Positions 43,457 through 52,419 of a DNA stretch of 64,000 nt are shown piece by piece. The stretch is from Spirulina major PCC 6313 (GTDB lineage: Bacteria; Cyanobacteriota; Cyanobacteriia; Cyanobacteriales; Spirulinaceae): positions 435,028 to 499,027 of the forward strand of contig NZ_KV878783.1 of NCBI RefSeq assembly GCF_001890765.1. Reading direction: 5' to 3'. The notes below the pieces were generated by a model. That model was not told the origin of the DNA. It worked only from the letters and a program-made list of their open reading frames with translations, and ran no database searches. A program made the position numbers and the translations under genes. How positions within the stretch are numbered: position 1 is the first letter of the stretch; the number at the start of each line of letters is the position of its first letter.

Positions 43457-44575
43457 ATGCTTTATTCTTCAAACTCTCGCCAAGCGATCGCGCTCCTTGC
43501 CCTTGCCAGTCCTGAACCCATTCTGCCCGTTGCGGCCGTTCTCGATCAACTCGGCTGGCAAGTGGATATTTTTACCTACAGCACTGATCAGGAGCCGCCC
43601 CACTGCATTGTCGAGCATCAGACCTGTCGGGTGGTGATGTTGCCGGAAGCACAGTTTGTTGATACATTCTGTCAGTTTCAGGTGAAACAGGGAACCCATT
43701 ACCCGCTGATTCACAGCGTTGATGATGCCTCGATTCCGGCGGGCCACGCTCTCCAAGTGGCCACGGGGGCGAAGTGGGTGCATGGTTTAGCGGAGATTGA
43801 GTCGCTGGCCACTGAGCGGCCCGGAGCAGACTACGTTATGGGTGACTTTCCCACCCCATTTTTCCCCACCCCCCATCAGCCTGTTCCCCATCGCCAACGC
43901 CCGATTCACCTCGACACGAAAACGGCTCGGCAGCAGTTGGGCTTACCCGTGGATGAGCGGATTGCGCTGTTTGTGGGGTCGTTAGCGATTCGTCATGGGG
44001 TGGATGTGCTGTTGCAGGCTTGGGCCCGGTTGGGACGATCGCCCCATGTCCCGAAACGCTTAATTTTGGTGGACAATGGCCAAAGCTCAGAGCGCGATCG
44101 CCGCCGCATCGAACAGGCCCGCAGCACCCTCACCCTGATCGAAACCGTCGAACTGCTCCCCTACACCAGTCCGGCTCACCTGGCCCTCTATTACCTCGCG
44201 GCGGATGTTTGCGTCATTCCCAGCATTAACGAAGCCTTTGGGCAAGTGGCGATCGAGGCGACAGCTTGGGGTACGCCGGTGATTGCCTCGGATGTGGGGG
44301 GCTTGCGCTTTAGTGTTGTGCCAGGGGAAACGGGCAGTTTGGTGCCGCCGAATGATGTGGAGGCTCTCTGTCAAGCCTTGGGTCAAGGTTTAACCGATGA
44401 ACTGCAAGCCCGGCGCTGTTATCTGCCGACTTCGACGGTACAACTGGGCTTGCAATTGAGCGATCGCTACCGGCGACTCTTGGTGTTGTCTCTCTTGAGC
44501 CATGCCCTACCCGAACCGAATTGGGTTGTTCCCTGGCAAGTCACGATCCCAGACCCCATTCAGCAGGCTTCATAA
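43457..44575 (+). CDS. Family 4 (GT-B) glycosyltransferase
   Basis: A 372-aa GT4-like protein. The N-terminal domain reads ILPVAAVLDQLGWQVDIFTY, and the C-terminal sugar-nucleotide domain IALFVGSLAIRHGVDVLLQA, ADVCVIPSINEAFGQVAIEA and TPVIASDVGGLRFSVVPGET, with the EX7E-type acidic pair (E...GQVAIE). Substrate not predictable. It converges with a GT2 gene, overlapping by 6 nt, and with that gene suggests a small polysaccharide-modification locus. Confidence 0.88.
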   Translation: MLYSSNSRQAIALLALASPEPILPVAAVLDQLGWQVDIFTYSTDQEPPHCIVEHQTCRVVMLPEAQFVDTFCQFQVKQGTHYPLIHSVDDASIPAGHALQVATGAKWVHGLAEIESLATERPGADYVMGDFPTPFFPTPHQPVPHRQRPIHLDTKTARQQLGLPVDERIALFVGSLAIRHGVDVLLQAWARLGRSPHVPKRLILVDNGQSSERDRRRIEQARSTLTLIETVELLPYTSPAHLALYYLAADVCVIPSINEAFGQVAIEATAWGTPVIASDVGGLRFSVVPGETGSLVPPNDVEALCQALGQGLTDELQARRCYLPTSTVQLGLQLSDRYRRLLVLSLLSHALPEPNWVVPWQVTIPDPIQQAS

Positions 44576-45523
44576 TCTCTCCGGCTGTTCATCCGCATCC
44601 CGCTCTGGCCAGGGTGGGATGTTTACCATCTCGGCACGGAGGCGCACCTGTTGCTGGCCGGCGCTGCGGGCGGCGAAGGTGATCAGATCAAGGGGGGTAT
44701 TGACGGCATCGAGCCAGCGGCCGCGCAGCAGGGCGGGGGGGAGTTCTTTGGCGGCCCAGCGACTGAGGCGATAGAGGGCTTCGCGGGGGGTGAGCGATCG
44801 CATCAACGGCACGCCATGCAATTCATGGAGATAGCGATTCGAGCGGCCATAGCGTCGCCATTGTTGTCGTAGTTCTGCTAGGGTGCAGCGGTGCCGATGT
44901 TTGACCACCGCCATCGGTGCAAACTCCCATCGGCACTGGGTTTGTGCCAACAGTCGCCAACAGAGATCCGCATCGCCCCCCGTGCTTAAATAGGGCCGAA
45001 ACAGACCAATTTCAACCAATAGATCCCGCCGCACACCCAGATTAGCGGTTTGACCGTAGGGGCGAAAGGGATGATTGAGGGTATGGCGTTGGGAGAGGGT
45101 TTCATTGCGATCGGCGTAGCGTTCGAGGAGGGAATTCCCCGGCAGGGCGACGACTTCCCCCGCCACTAGGCCCACGTCAGGATCAGCAAAGGGCGCGACT
45201 AAATTCGCCAACCAGTCCGGTTCTGGGCGACAGTCGGCATCGGTAAAGGCCAAAATTTCCCCCTGGGCGGCCAAAATCCCAGCATTCCGGGCCGCGTAGG
45301 AACTTTGAATCTCAAACTCTTGGAGCGATCGCAACGTCATCCCGTGGGCGGCGAACTCTTGGACGGCCTGCGGCAAGATGACCGATGTGTGATCCTGGCT
45401 GTGGTTATCCACGAGGAGATATTCAACGGCGGTGCGATCGTAGGTTTGCGATCGCAGACCCGCCAATAAATCCGGTAAATCCTCAGCCCCGTTATAAATC
45501 GGAATAATCACCGAAACCTTCAT
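44570..45523 (-). CDS. Family 2 (GT-A) glycosyltransferase
   Basis: A 317-aa inverting GT2 enzyme. The start at 45523 (MKVSVIIPIYNGAEDL) is preferred to an upstream ATG 57 nt away because the family N-terminus begins there. Motifs: LLVDNHSQD, AARNAGILAAQGEILAFTDA with the DAD metal/nucleotide motif completed by DCRPEPDW, and STGGDADLCWRLL for acceptor binding. The C-terminus is basic and Trp-rich. Soluble; it probably acts at the membrane on a lipid- or polysaccharide-linked sugar. Confidence 0.9.
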   Translation of the reverse strand: MKVSVIIPIYNGAEDLPDLLAGLRSQTYDRTAVEYLLVDNHSQDHTSVILPQAVQEFAAHGMTLRSLQEFEIQSSYAARNAGILAAQGEILAFTDADCRPEPDWLANLVAPFADPDVGLVAGEVVALPGNSLLERYADRNETLSQRHTLNHPFRPYGQTANLGVRRDLLVEIGLFRPYLSTGGDADLCWRLLAQTQCRWEFAPMAVVKHRHRCTLAELRQQWRRYGRSNRYLHELHGVPLMRSLTPREALYRLSRWAAKELPPALLRGRWLDAVNTPLDLITFAARSAGQQQVRLRAEMVNIPPWPERDADEQPERL

Positions 45524-45663
45524 CACGCCTCCAGGCTGCCGTTGAATCACCCCGTCGCAATCCACAGGGATAATCTTCATTGTGCAATAGATGCGATCGC
45601 ACCGCTGCGATCCGGGCCATTAATGGGTCAGAGGTTGTTTAAAAAGCGTCTTGAATAGAAAGG

Positions 45664-45683
45664 CAAGGGGCTTAGGCTCCTTG
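45664..45683. repeat. Degenerate copy of the CAAGGGGCTTAAG palindrome
   Basis: CAAGGGGCTTAGGCTCCTTG, followed by TTTTC, just beyond the 3' end of the downstream mscS gene; may terminate it. Confidence 0.6.
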
Positions 45684-45699
45684 TTTTCATCTCTCAGGA

Positions 45700-46569
45700 T
45701 CACGATTTCGGTTGATAGTCACTGTATTGATCTTGGTTGTAGAAATAGAGGGTACGGATCGGGTAAGGGATGGTGATATTCGCACGATCAAATTCGGCTT
45801 TGATCGCCAACATCACCCGCGTTTGAGTGCGCCGCACCGACCCCTGATCCGACGGTGTCCAGTAGCGCAGTAAAAAGTTAATCGAACTATCGCCAAATTC
45901 CACAATATCAATCTCCGGCACGGGATGGTCTAAGACCCCTTCAACATTGGTTAAGAGCGTTTGCAGAAGTGCGATCGCTTCCGACAGCGGCGTATTGTAA
46001 TCCACCCCCACCGCCAAATCAGTTCGGCGGCGATCGAAGGCTGTGCGCACCTGCACCGCGCTGGTGAACACATCAGAATTAGGAAGGAGGATTTCTTCGC
46101 CTTGATAGGTGCGAATCGTAGTGGTGCGAATATCAACACGCTCCACTGTGCCTTCATAGTCTCCCACAATAATTTGATCACCTAATTTAAACGGTTCTTG
46201 AATCAGGAGTAATGTACCGGCCAAAAAATTCTTAAAAATATCTTGAAATGCAAACCCAATTGCCACGGAACTCAGACCCAACGTGGCAATAATATCCCCT
46301 AAGTTCAACCCCGGAAATGCCACCACCGCCGCAAATAATGTCCCCACCACCCACGTTGTAATACTCGTGACTTTGATCACCAAAAGCCGCAGTGAGCGAC
46401 TTTTAAGGGTTTGATCTCCGATTTTTTGGGCAATATTTCCCGTTGCCTGGGCGAGGTAGCGAGTTAATAAAAGAATGATCACCGCTGTGAGAAAAGCGGG
46501 GATCAGCTTGATTCCACCTCCGACTAACTCCTGTAGGCTGTTAATGGCGGTGTCAATGAGTCGATTCAT
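45700..46569 (-). CDS. MscS-family mechanosensitive ion channel
   Basis: A 289-aa channel. The ATG at 46569 (MNRLIDTAINSLQELVGGGI) fits better than the upstream start at 46611. Three helices are followed by the pore-lining LGLSSVAIGFAFQDIFKNFL, then the beta domain PFKLGDQIIVGDYEGTVERV, TIRTYQGEEILLPNSDVFTS and a C-terminal alpha/beta domain. It would release osmolytes on hypo-osmotic shock. This is an intact MscS homologue, which may compensate for the split one at 37-40.6 kb; the two are not close relatives in the pore motif. Confidence 0.93.
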   Translation of the reverse strand: MNRLIDTAINSLQELVGGGIKLIPAFLTAVIILLLTRYLAQATGNIAQKIGDQTLKSRSLRLLVIKVTSITTWVVGTLFAAVVAFPGLNLGDIIATLGLSSVAIGFAFQDIFKNFLAGTLLLIQEPFKLGDQIIVGDYEGTVERVDIRTTTIRTYQGEEILLPNSDVFTSAVQVRTAFDRRRTDLAVGVDYNTPLSEAIALLQTLLTNVEGVLDHPVPEIDIVEFGDSSINFLLRYWTPSDQGSVRRTQTRVMLAIKAEFDRANITIPYPIRTLYFYNQDQYSDYQPKS

Positions 46570-46745
46570 AATCACGATGAGTGCAGTCCAACACGCTGGG
46601 GTTGGTGACAATATACCGAATTTTCAGGGAGGGGACGGGTCAGGGGAGAAGGCGCGATCGCACTCTTTCCCTTGACCCATCCCCCCCCCAATGGGGCGAA
46701 ATCAGCCGAGGCACTCAGACGATTCACCCCGGCTCACTCTCGATA

Positions 46746-47054
46746 TTATTGGAACTTCTCGCCGGCCCGATTCACGGCCTGTTCGAGTTCGCTCCAAGCA
46801 TTCTCAAACCCGCTTTGTAGATCTTGCCAGGCAGATTCACTCGATTGCTGGATTTCGCCAAGTTTTTGGGATACAGCATCGCGCTTGCTGTTGAGTTCGC
46901 TCAACGTGTCATTGTATTGTAGTTTCGCGTCGGCTTTGGCTTGGTCGGCCTTGGCTTTTAGCTCGTCAATTTGAGCGTTGAGCTTATCGAGTTGCGTTTG
47001 GACTTTGTTTTCGTAGTCTTGCTTGGACAGGTTTTGCAGTTGTTGGGTCGTCAT
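46746..47054 (-). CDS. Small coiled-coil protein
   Basis: A 102-aa, almost fully helical protein: the stretch from LDKLNAQIDELKAKADQAKA to SELNSKRDAVSQKLGEIQQS is strong heptad coiled coil. The start ATG at 47054 is preceded by AGGAGG. Cyanobacteria have abundant stress-linked proteins of this kind, but I cannot tie it to a named family. No signal peptide; cytosolic. Confidence 0.75.
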   Translation of the reverse strand: MTTQQLQNLSKQDYENKVQTQLDKLNAQIDELKAKADQAKADAKLQYNDTLSELNSKRDAVSQKLGEIQQSSESAWQDLQSGFENAWSELEQAVNRAGEKFQ

Positions 47055-47210
47055 CAATGAAGACCTCCTAAATGAATGTTTGCAATTGAATCATTTCAAT
47101 CTGCTTACACTGTAGCGATCGCGCCCCCCTCCCTCACTCCATCATTGGAGGGAACTCCAGATCAGACCTCTTCCCTCAAAAGAGGGACATCCCGCACTCG
47201 ATTCTAGCCA

Positions 47211-47278
47211 GTAGCGGGCAAGATGCCCGCACTACGGCTCGGAACTATTACCGTAGTGCAGGCATCTCGCCTGCTTGA
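47211..47278. repeat. Paired inverted GCGGGC-family palindromes
   Basis: Two hairpins in opposite orientation, GCGGGCAAGATGCCCGC then GCAGGCATCTCGCCTGC, joined by ACTACGGCTCGGAACTATT. Same paired layout as at 52335-52413. Confidence 0.8.
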
Positions 47279-47291
47279 TGAATCATTGAAG

Positions 47292-48239
47292 CTAGTCGCT
47301 GCCGGGCCAAGGCTCCACCGTTCCGCCCAATGCTGTCGCGATCGCCTCCGTATTCGCCACCAGCATTTTGATATAGCTGTCGCCGTTGCTGCCCGGTGCG
47401 CCAATCGAGTCAGAATATAAGGGTTGATCTGCGAGGGTGACTTGGGCTTCCGTGGCGACGGCTTGGATCAGGGAATCATTGATCGTCGTTTCCGCGAAAA
47501 TAGCCGGCACACCCGCCGCCCGGATCGCATCGGAGAGAGTTTTCACCGTTTGGGCGCTGGGCTGCTCTTCGGTGCTGATCCCGATTAATGTCCCCAACAT
47601 CGTCAAATCATAGGCCGCCACATAATAGGCAAAGGCATCATGGGTCGTCACCAGTTGGCGGTGTTCCGGGGGAATTGTGGCAATTTGGGCGGTGATCCAA
47701 GCGTCGAGGGCTTGGAGTTGAGCGATCAGGTCTGCCGCGTTGGCGGTGAACAGATCGGCATCAGCGGGGGACAGTGTGATCAATTGATCGCGAATCGCTG
47801 CCACCATGGCGATCGCATTTTCCGCATCGCCCCACACATGGGGATCGGGAACCCGTTGCCCCTCATAGTCCAAAGCCAACGGCTCCACCACTTCCCCCAC
47901 CGCAAATCTTGGGACCTGCGCCCCCACTCCTTCGATCAAGCGAATCAAGGCCGGTTCTAGTTGATAGCCGTTATAGAGAATCAAATCCGCCTCTTCGAGG
48001 GCCACGGTATCGCGGGGCACGGGTTCATAAATATGGGGATCATCCCCCGGCTGCAAAATACTGATTAATTCAATCTCATCCCCCCCCACCTCAGCGGTCA
48101 AATCCGCCAGGATTGTACTCGTCGCCACCACCTGGGGGAGGGAGGAATCAACGGGAACTACAGGGGTACAGCCCCAGAGGAGGGCGATCGCAGCCGCCCA
48201 TGAACATCGGCTCAGACTCCACTGCATCATTCTTTTCAT
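47292..48239 (-). CDS. mntC: Manganese/zinc ABC transporter substrate-binding lipoprotein
   Basis: A 315-aa cluster A-I metal-binding protein. The N-terminus is a lipoprotein signal (AAAIALLWGC, Cys as lipid anchor). Metal ligands by family are visible: His in GDDPHIYEP, His in PDPHVWGDAE, Glu in IFAETTIN and Asp in LYSDSIGAPG. There is no His-rich loop of the kind common in ZnuA, which favours manganese, but zinc is not excluded. Divergent from the ATPase and permease genes, so the operon differs from the mntCAB order of Synechocystis. The start at 48239 lies inside a run of direct repeats; 48230 is an alternative. Confidence 0.88.
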   Translation of the reverse strand: MKRMMQWSLSRCSWAAAIALLWGCTPVVPVDSSLPQVVATSTILADLTAEVGGDEIELISILQPGDDPHIYEPVPRDTVALEEADLILYNGYQLEPALIRLIEGVGAQVPRFAVGEVVEPLALDYEGQRVPDPHVWGDAENAIAMVAAIRDQLITLSPADADLFTANAADLIAQLQALDAWITAQIATIPPEHRQLVTTHDAFAYYVAAYDLTMLGTLIGISTEEQPSAQTVKTLSDAIRAAGVPAIFAETTINDSLIQAVATEAQVTLADQPLYSDSIGAPGSNGDSYIKMLVANTEAIATALGGTVEPWPGSD

Positions 48240-48273
48240 ATTCTTTTCATTATTTCTATCATATTCTTTTCAT
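48229..48273. promoter_or_regulatory. Direct repeats in the mntC/mntA divergent region
   Basis: ATTCTTTTCAT occurs at 48229-48239, at 48240-48250 and, after a related segment, at about 48263-48273. This lies between the divergent transporter genes and touches the mntC start codon. It could be a metal-regulator binding array or simply an AT-rich repeat; the protein is unknown. Confidence 0.4.
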
Positions 48274-48340
48274 TTTTTGATAGGCTGAACCATAACCCCC
48301 TCGTTAACGTAGCGATATATCGTTGTTTGCCAAACTCCCT

Positions 48341-49114
48341 ATGGATCACGCCTTACCCCTCCCAACCGCCGATCGCACCCTATCCATTCAGCACCTCGCT
48401 GTCCGCTATCGCAGCGTCGAAGCCCTCCGAGACATTACCCTTGATGTGCTCCCCGGCCGAGTTACCGGCATCATCGGCCCCAACGGAGCCGGGAAAAGTA
48501 GTCTCCTCAAAGCCATGCTCGGCCTGATTCCCACCAGTTCCGGACGGATTGACTACAACGGCAAACCCTTAAAACAGCAACTCGCCCACGTGGCCTATGT
48601 GCCCCAACGGAGCCAAATTGATTGGAGCTATCCCGTGACCGTGTGGGATGTGGTGTTGATGGGACGGGTGCGGCAAACGGGCTGGTTTCAGCGGTTTTCG
48701 CCCGTCAGTCGCCAAGCGGCGCGGGCAGCCCTCGAACGGGTGGATCTGCTTAAGTTGCGCGATCGCCCCCTCGGACAACTCTCCGGCGGACAGCAACAGC
48801 GGGTGTTTTTAGCGCGATCGCTCGCCCAAGCCGCCGCTATTTTTTGTTTTGATGAACCCTTTGTGGGCGTGGATCAAAAGACTGAAACGATTATTTTTGA
48901 AATTTTCGCCGAACTCGCCGCCGCCGGTAAAACGGTGCTCGTGGTCAATCATGATCTAGGCGAATCCATTACAGAATTTAATGATTTAATCATCCTCAAT
49001 CGGGACTTAATCGCCGCTGGCCCCCGCCCCCAAGTGTTTAATGATCAAACCCTGAAGCGGGCTTACAGTGGCCAAGTGATGTTTTTCGATGGGGCGCAAC
49101 CCTTCGCGGCGTAA
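48341..49114 (+). CDS. mntA: Manganese/zinc ABC transporter ATP-binding protein
   Basis: A 257-aa ABC ATPase: Walker A IIGPNGAGKSSLLKAM, Q-loop AYVPQRSQIDW, signature QLSGGQQQRVFLARSL, Walker B IFCFDEPFVGVD and switch His in VVNHD. The Q-loop context and length are of the MntA/ZnuC group. The ATG at 48341 (MDHALPLPT) is preferred to a TTG at 48323. It is divergent from mntC; the permease follows after 120 nt, a gap that holds one palindromic repeat. Mn uptake feeds the oxygen-evolving complex; metal is inferred. Confidence 0.92.
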   Translation: MDHALPLPTADRTLSIQHLAVRYRSVEALRDITLDVLPGRVTGIIGPNGAGKSSLLKAMLGLIPTSSGRIDYNGKPLKQQLAHVAYVPQRSQIDWSYPVTVWDVVLMGRVRQTGWFQRFSPVSRQAARAALERVDLLKLRDRPLGQLSGGQQQRVFLARSLAQAAAIFCFDEPFVGVDQKTETIIFEIFAELAAAGKTVLVVNHDLGESITEFNDLIILNRDLIAAGPRPQVFNDQTLKRAYSGQVMFFDGAQPFAA

Positions 49115-49201
49115 GTCTGATCGTTCCGCATTAAATCCACCTTAACCGTGATGCGATCGCGCTCCCTCCCTACACCCTGTAACGCTGACCCTCTGAATCC
49201 C

Positions 49202-49216
49202 GTGGGCAATGCCCAC
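49202..49216. repeat. GTGGGC hairpin between mntA and mntB
   Basis: GTGGGCAATGCCCAC is a perfect dyad; a similar GTGGGCATCAGCCCAC is at about 62654. It could attenuate read-through into the permease gene. Confidence 0.6.
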
Positions 49217-49234
49217 CCTACGAAATCTCCATCT

Positions 49235-50083
49235 ATGCAACCGTTTTTTGAAGCCCTCTGGCTGCCCCTCACCTATGGATTTATGCAGCGATCGCTAATT
49301 GTGGCGGTGATTGTCGGAATTATCTGCGCGATCGTCGGCAGTTACTTGATGGTGCAGCGGTTAGCCCTGCTGGGGGATGCGATTAGTCATTCCGTATTGC
49401 CGGGGTTAGCGATCGCCTTTTGGTTAGGGGTAAATTTGTTCATTGGAGCCTTCATTGCTGGGGTACTCAGTACCGTATTAATCAATCTGATTCGGACGCG
49501 ATCGCAAATCAAAGAAGATGCCGCCATGGGGATCGTTCTTTCCGCCTTTTTCGCCCTCGGCATCACCCTAATTACCCTCATTCAAAAAAACAACAAAATC
49601 GACCTTAATCATTTCCTATTTGGTAATATTCTCGGTGTAACCAGTGCCGATGTACGCGATACCTTAATCATTGCCATTTTAGTGATCATCAGTGTCGTTT
49701 TACTTTACAAAGAATTACTCTTTTACACCTTTGATAAATTGGGCGCTCAAGCCGTCGGGTTGCCCGTGAAATTCCTCGACTTTAGCCTCATGGTGCTTAT
49801 CGGCATGACCATTGTTGCCAGCCTCAAAGCCGTAGGGGTGATCATGGTTTTGGCCTTGTTAATTACCCCGCCTGCAACGGCCTATCTCCTCGTCACTCGC
49901 CTCCATCACATGATGTTTTTGGGGGTTGGATTGGGCATTTTTTCGAGCATTAGCGGTATGTATTTAAGTTACTTTTATAACCTCCCCTCTGGGCCTGCGA
50001 TCGTGCTGGTGGCCACGGGTCTCTTTTTCCTCGCCTTTCTCTTTAGCCCCAGTCAAGGTCTGCTCACCGGCCATCGGGCGTAA
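49235..50083 (+). CDS. mntB: Manganese/zinc ABC transporter permease
   Basis: A 282-aa permease of the ABC-3 family with about eight hydrophobic helices. The family region LGDAISHSVLPGLAIAFWLG docks on the ATPase; LFGNILGVTSADVRDTLII and MTIVASLKAVGVIMVLALLI follow. The start at 49235 (MQPFFEALWLPLTYGFMQRS) is preferred to the open frame from 49148, whose extra 29 codons are repeat-derived. Works with the divergent MntC and upstream MntA. Confidence 0.93.
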   Translation: MQPFFEALWLPLTYGFMQRSLIVAVIVGIICAIVGSYLMVQRLALLGDAISHSVLPGLAIAFWLGVNLFIGAFIAGVLSTVLINLIRTRSQIKEDAAMGIVLSAFFALGITLITLIQKNNKIDLNHFLFGNILGVTSADVRDTLIIAILVIISVVLLYKELLFYTFDKLGAQAVGLPVKFLDFSLMVLIGMTIVASLKAVGVIMVLALLITPPATAYLLVTRLHHMMFLGVGLGIFSSISGMYLSYFYNLPSGPAIVLVATGLFFLAFLFSPSQGLLTGHRA

Positions 50084-50281
50084 GGTTCACGCGGGTGCGA
50101 TCGCTGCCCTTCACGGCGTGATCATGCCAGCACCTGATCCCTGCCGTTTGCAAGAAGAACGCTTACACTTGGGAAGAGAGTTTGGCACGATGGTGAACAT
50201 TGTTGGTTCTGCACTGTTCTGAACTGTAGCTCTCGATTCATAGCCCACGTTTTCTACAGTCGAGCGATCGCCCTCTTCCCC

Positions 50282-51328
50282 ATGTTTAAATTTCCCATCG
50301 ATCGAAAACGTCTAAAACTCAGTTCAAAATTCACAATCATTCTCGGATTAATTTTTTTATGCGGGAGCGTGTTGAGTTATGGCGTACTGTCTCACCTGCA
50401 AAGCCAAAGTGCGCAGCGGATGGTCACAGAACAATCTGTGACGTTAATTAACACCCTCAATGCCCTGCGTGATGAATACGCCGATAATATTCGTCCCCTC
50501 CTCAAAGAGGAACTCGACACCACCCCGGAATTCACACCAGAAACCGTACCGAGTTATGTGGTGCGCCAAGTGTTTGAATCCTTTCGAGAACAGGAAGCCT
50601 TTAAAGACTACCTCTACAAAGATGCTGCCCCCAACCCCACCAATCCTCGCGACCAAGCCGATGAATTTGAAACAGCACTGGTGAGTACGTTTGAACAAAA
50701 TCCAGACTTGGTAGAATTACATGGATTTCGGGAGCTAAATGACCAGTCCTTATACTATGTGGCGCATCCTTTAAAACTGACCAATCCTAACTGTTTAATC
50801 TGCCATAGTACGCCAGATGTTGCCCCAAAAAATTTAATTAAAACCTACGGCCCGGAGCGCGGTTTTTTTTGGGAATTGGGGGATATTATTGCCACTCAAA
50901 TCATCTATGTTCCAGCGCAACAAGTACTATGGGAAGCACAGCGAAATACCTTGGTCACGATCTTGATTTTCATGGTGATTTTCGGGATCACATTGCTGAT
51001 TTTAAATCGTCTTTTAAGGCAGTTGGTGTTAGAACCAATTCGACCAATGGCACGGGTGGCGACTCAGTTAAGCCAGCCGGATCTTGTTTCGAGTTCTGAA
51101 CTGGTGCAAGCTCAGGATTTAGTCAGCCTCGATCGCATCTCTGGGAGTGGTGATGAGTTGGGGCAGTTGGCGCGGATTTTTCAACGGATGGCGCGGGTGA
51201 TTGCCTCACGGGAGCAGGATTTATTGGTGCAACTCCAAAACAGCATTAACCAGGTAGAGCCGTCTGCAACAAGGGGGGGGTTAAGCCTCGATGCGGTGAA
51301 GCGGTTAATTCTGCGATCGCAGAATTAA
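50282..51328 (+). CDS. DUF3365/Tll0287-like haem sensor with HAMP
   Basis: A 348-aa membrane protein: helix at about 18-36, an extracytoplasmic DUF3365 domain (about 40-215) with a c-type haem motif CLICHS near residue 163, a second helix at about 222-242, then HAMP (LVLEPIRPMARVATQLSQPD) and a short helical tail. There is no kinase or cyclase output, so it probably signals through protein contact. The Thermosynechococcus homologue Tll0287 is a haem c protein proposed to sense redox. HAMP plus a C-terminal helix resembles the CIS-cluster sensor's linker. Neighbours give no partner. Confidence 0.87.
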   Translation: MFKFPIDRKRLKLSSKFTIILGLIFLCGSVLSYGVLSHLQSQSAQRMVTEQSVTLINTLNALRDEYADNIRPLLKEELDTTPEFTPETVPSYVVRQVFESFREQEAFKDYLYKDAAPNPTNPRDQADEFETALVSTFEQNPDLVELHGFRELNDQSLYYVAHPLKLTNPNCLICHSTPDVAPKNLIKTYGPERGFFWELGDIIATQIIYVPAQQVLWEAQRNTLVTILIFMVIFGITLLILNRLLRQLVLEPIRPMARVATQLSQPDLVSSSELVQAQDLVSLDRISGSGDELGQLARIFQRMARVIASREQDLLVQLQNSINQVEPSATRGGLSLDAVKRLILRSQN

Positions 51329-51478
51329 CCGCCAAACACCGCCGGACTCAGACCCGGATTAAATCACCCCAATCGCGATTATTACCCCCAAAAATATAAA
51401 TTCTTTATGAAAGATCGTTAAATTTTGTTACTCTAGATACCAAAGATTTGCACCGTCACTTAGAGGAAGAGCCACACC

Positions 51479-52180
51479 ATGACTCAAAAACAAACTGTTG
51501 TTTCCCCGTCCATTCTGTCCGCTGACTTTGGCCGTCTCGGCGAGGAAATCCGCGCCGTTGATGCGGCTGGGGCTGACTGGATTCATGTTGATGTCATGGA
51601 TGGTCGGTTCGTTCCCAATATTACGATTGGCCCGCTGATCGTCGAAGCGGTGCGCCCCCACACCGAAAAGCCCTTAGATGTGCATTTGATGATCGTCGAG
51701 CCGGAAAAATATGTGGCGGACTTCGCCAAAGCGGGCGCGGATATCATTTCCGTCCACGCTGAGCACAACGCCTCGCCCCACCTCCACCGCACTCTCGGCC
51801 AAATCCGCGAATTGGGTAAGCAAGCCGGTGTAGTGCTGAATCCTTCTACGCCGTTGGTGCTGATTGAGCATGTGCTCGAACTCTGCGATTTGGTGCTGAT
51901 CATGAGCGTTAACCCTGGGTTTGGCGGTCAGAGCTTCATTCCTGCGGTGTTGCCGAAAATTCGCGATCTGCGCAAAATGTGCGATGAGCGCGGTCTTGAC
52001 CCCTGGATTGAAGTGGATGGCGGTCTGAAGCCGAACAACACCTGGCAGGTGCTCGAAGCGGGGGCGAATGCGATCGTGGCGGGTTCTGCGGTTTTCAAAG
52101 CTCCGGATTATGCAGCGGCGATCGAAGGGGTGCGCAACAGCAAGCGCCCGGCGGGTACTCCGGAACTCGTCACTGCCTAG
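51479..52180 (+). CDS. rpe: Ribulose-phosphate 3-epimerase
   Basis: A 233-aa TIM-barrel enzyme of the Calvin and pentose-phosphate cycles, interconverting ribulose-5-phosphate and xylulose-5-phosphate. Landmarks: [70 protein letters not shown] and [20 protein letters not shown]. The metal ligands (two Asp, two His) and substrate-phosphate loop are in place. Length and start are typical. Confidence 0.98.
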   Translation: MTQKQTVVSPSILSADFGRLGEEIRAVDAAGADWIHVDVMDGRFVPNITIGPLIVEAVRPHTEKPLDVHLMIVEPEKYVADFAKAGADIISVHAEHNASPHLHRTLGQIRELGKQAGVVLNPSTPLVLIEHVLELCDLVLIMSVNPGFGGQSFIPAVLPKIRDLRKMCDERGLDPWIEVDGGLKPNNTWQVLEAGANAIVAGSAVFKAPDYAAAIEGVRNSKRPAGTPELVTA

Positions 52181-52334
52181 GGTTTAAGAATTTCACGATA
52201 GGACATCACTCTAAACGAAATGCAAGGGGCGCGATCGCGCTCCTTTTTCTGTGGCGGCACGGCTCTAACCTAGATTATTCATAACGCTGATTTAAAAATT
52301 GCGAAAAAGCACGATAAAAAGCTCAATTTCATCC

Positions 52335-52413
52335 CATAGCGGGCAAGATGTCCGCACTACCGAGCATAACGAGGAATACCGTAGTGCAAGCGTTTCGCCT
52401 GCCTGATGAATAA
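52335..52413. repeat. Paired inverted GCGGGC-family palindromes
   Basis: GCGGGCAAGATGTCCGC and GCAAGCGTTTCGCCTGC in opposite orientation, linked by ACTACCGAGCATAAC. It lies between the convergent 3' ends of rpe and a glycosyltransferase-like gene. Confidence 0.75.
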
Positions 52414-52419
52414 TCTAGG

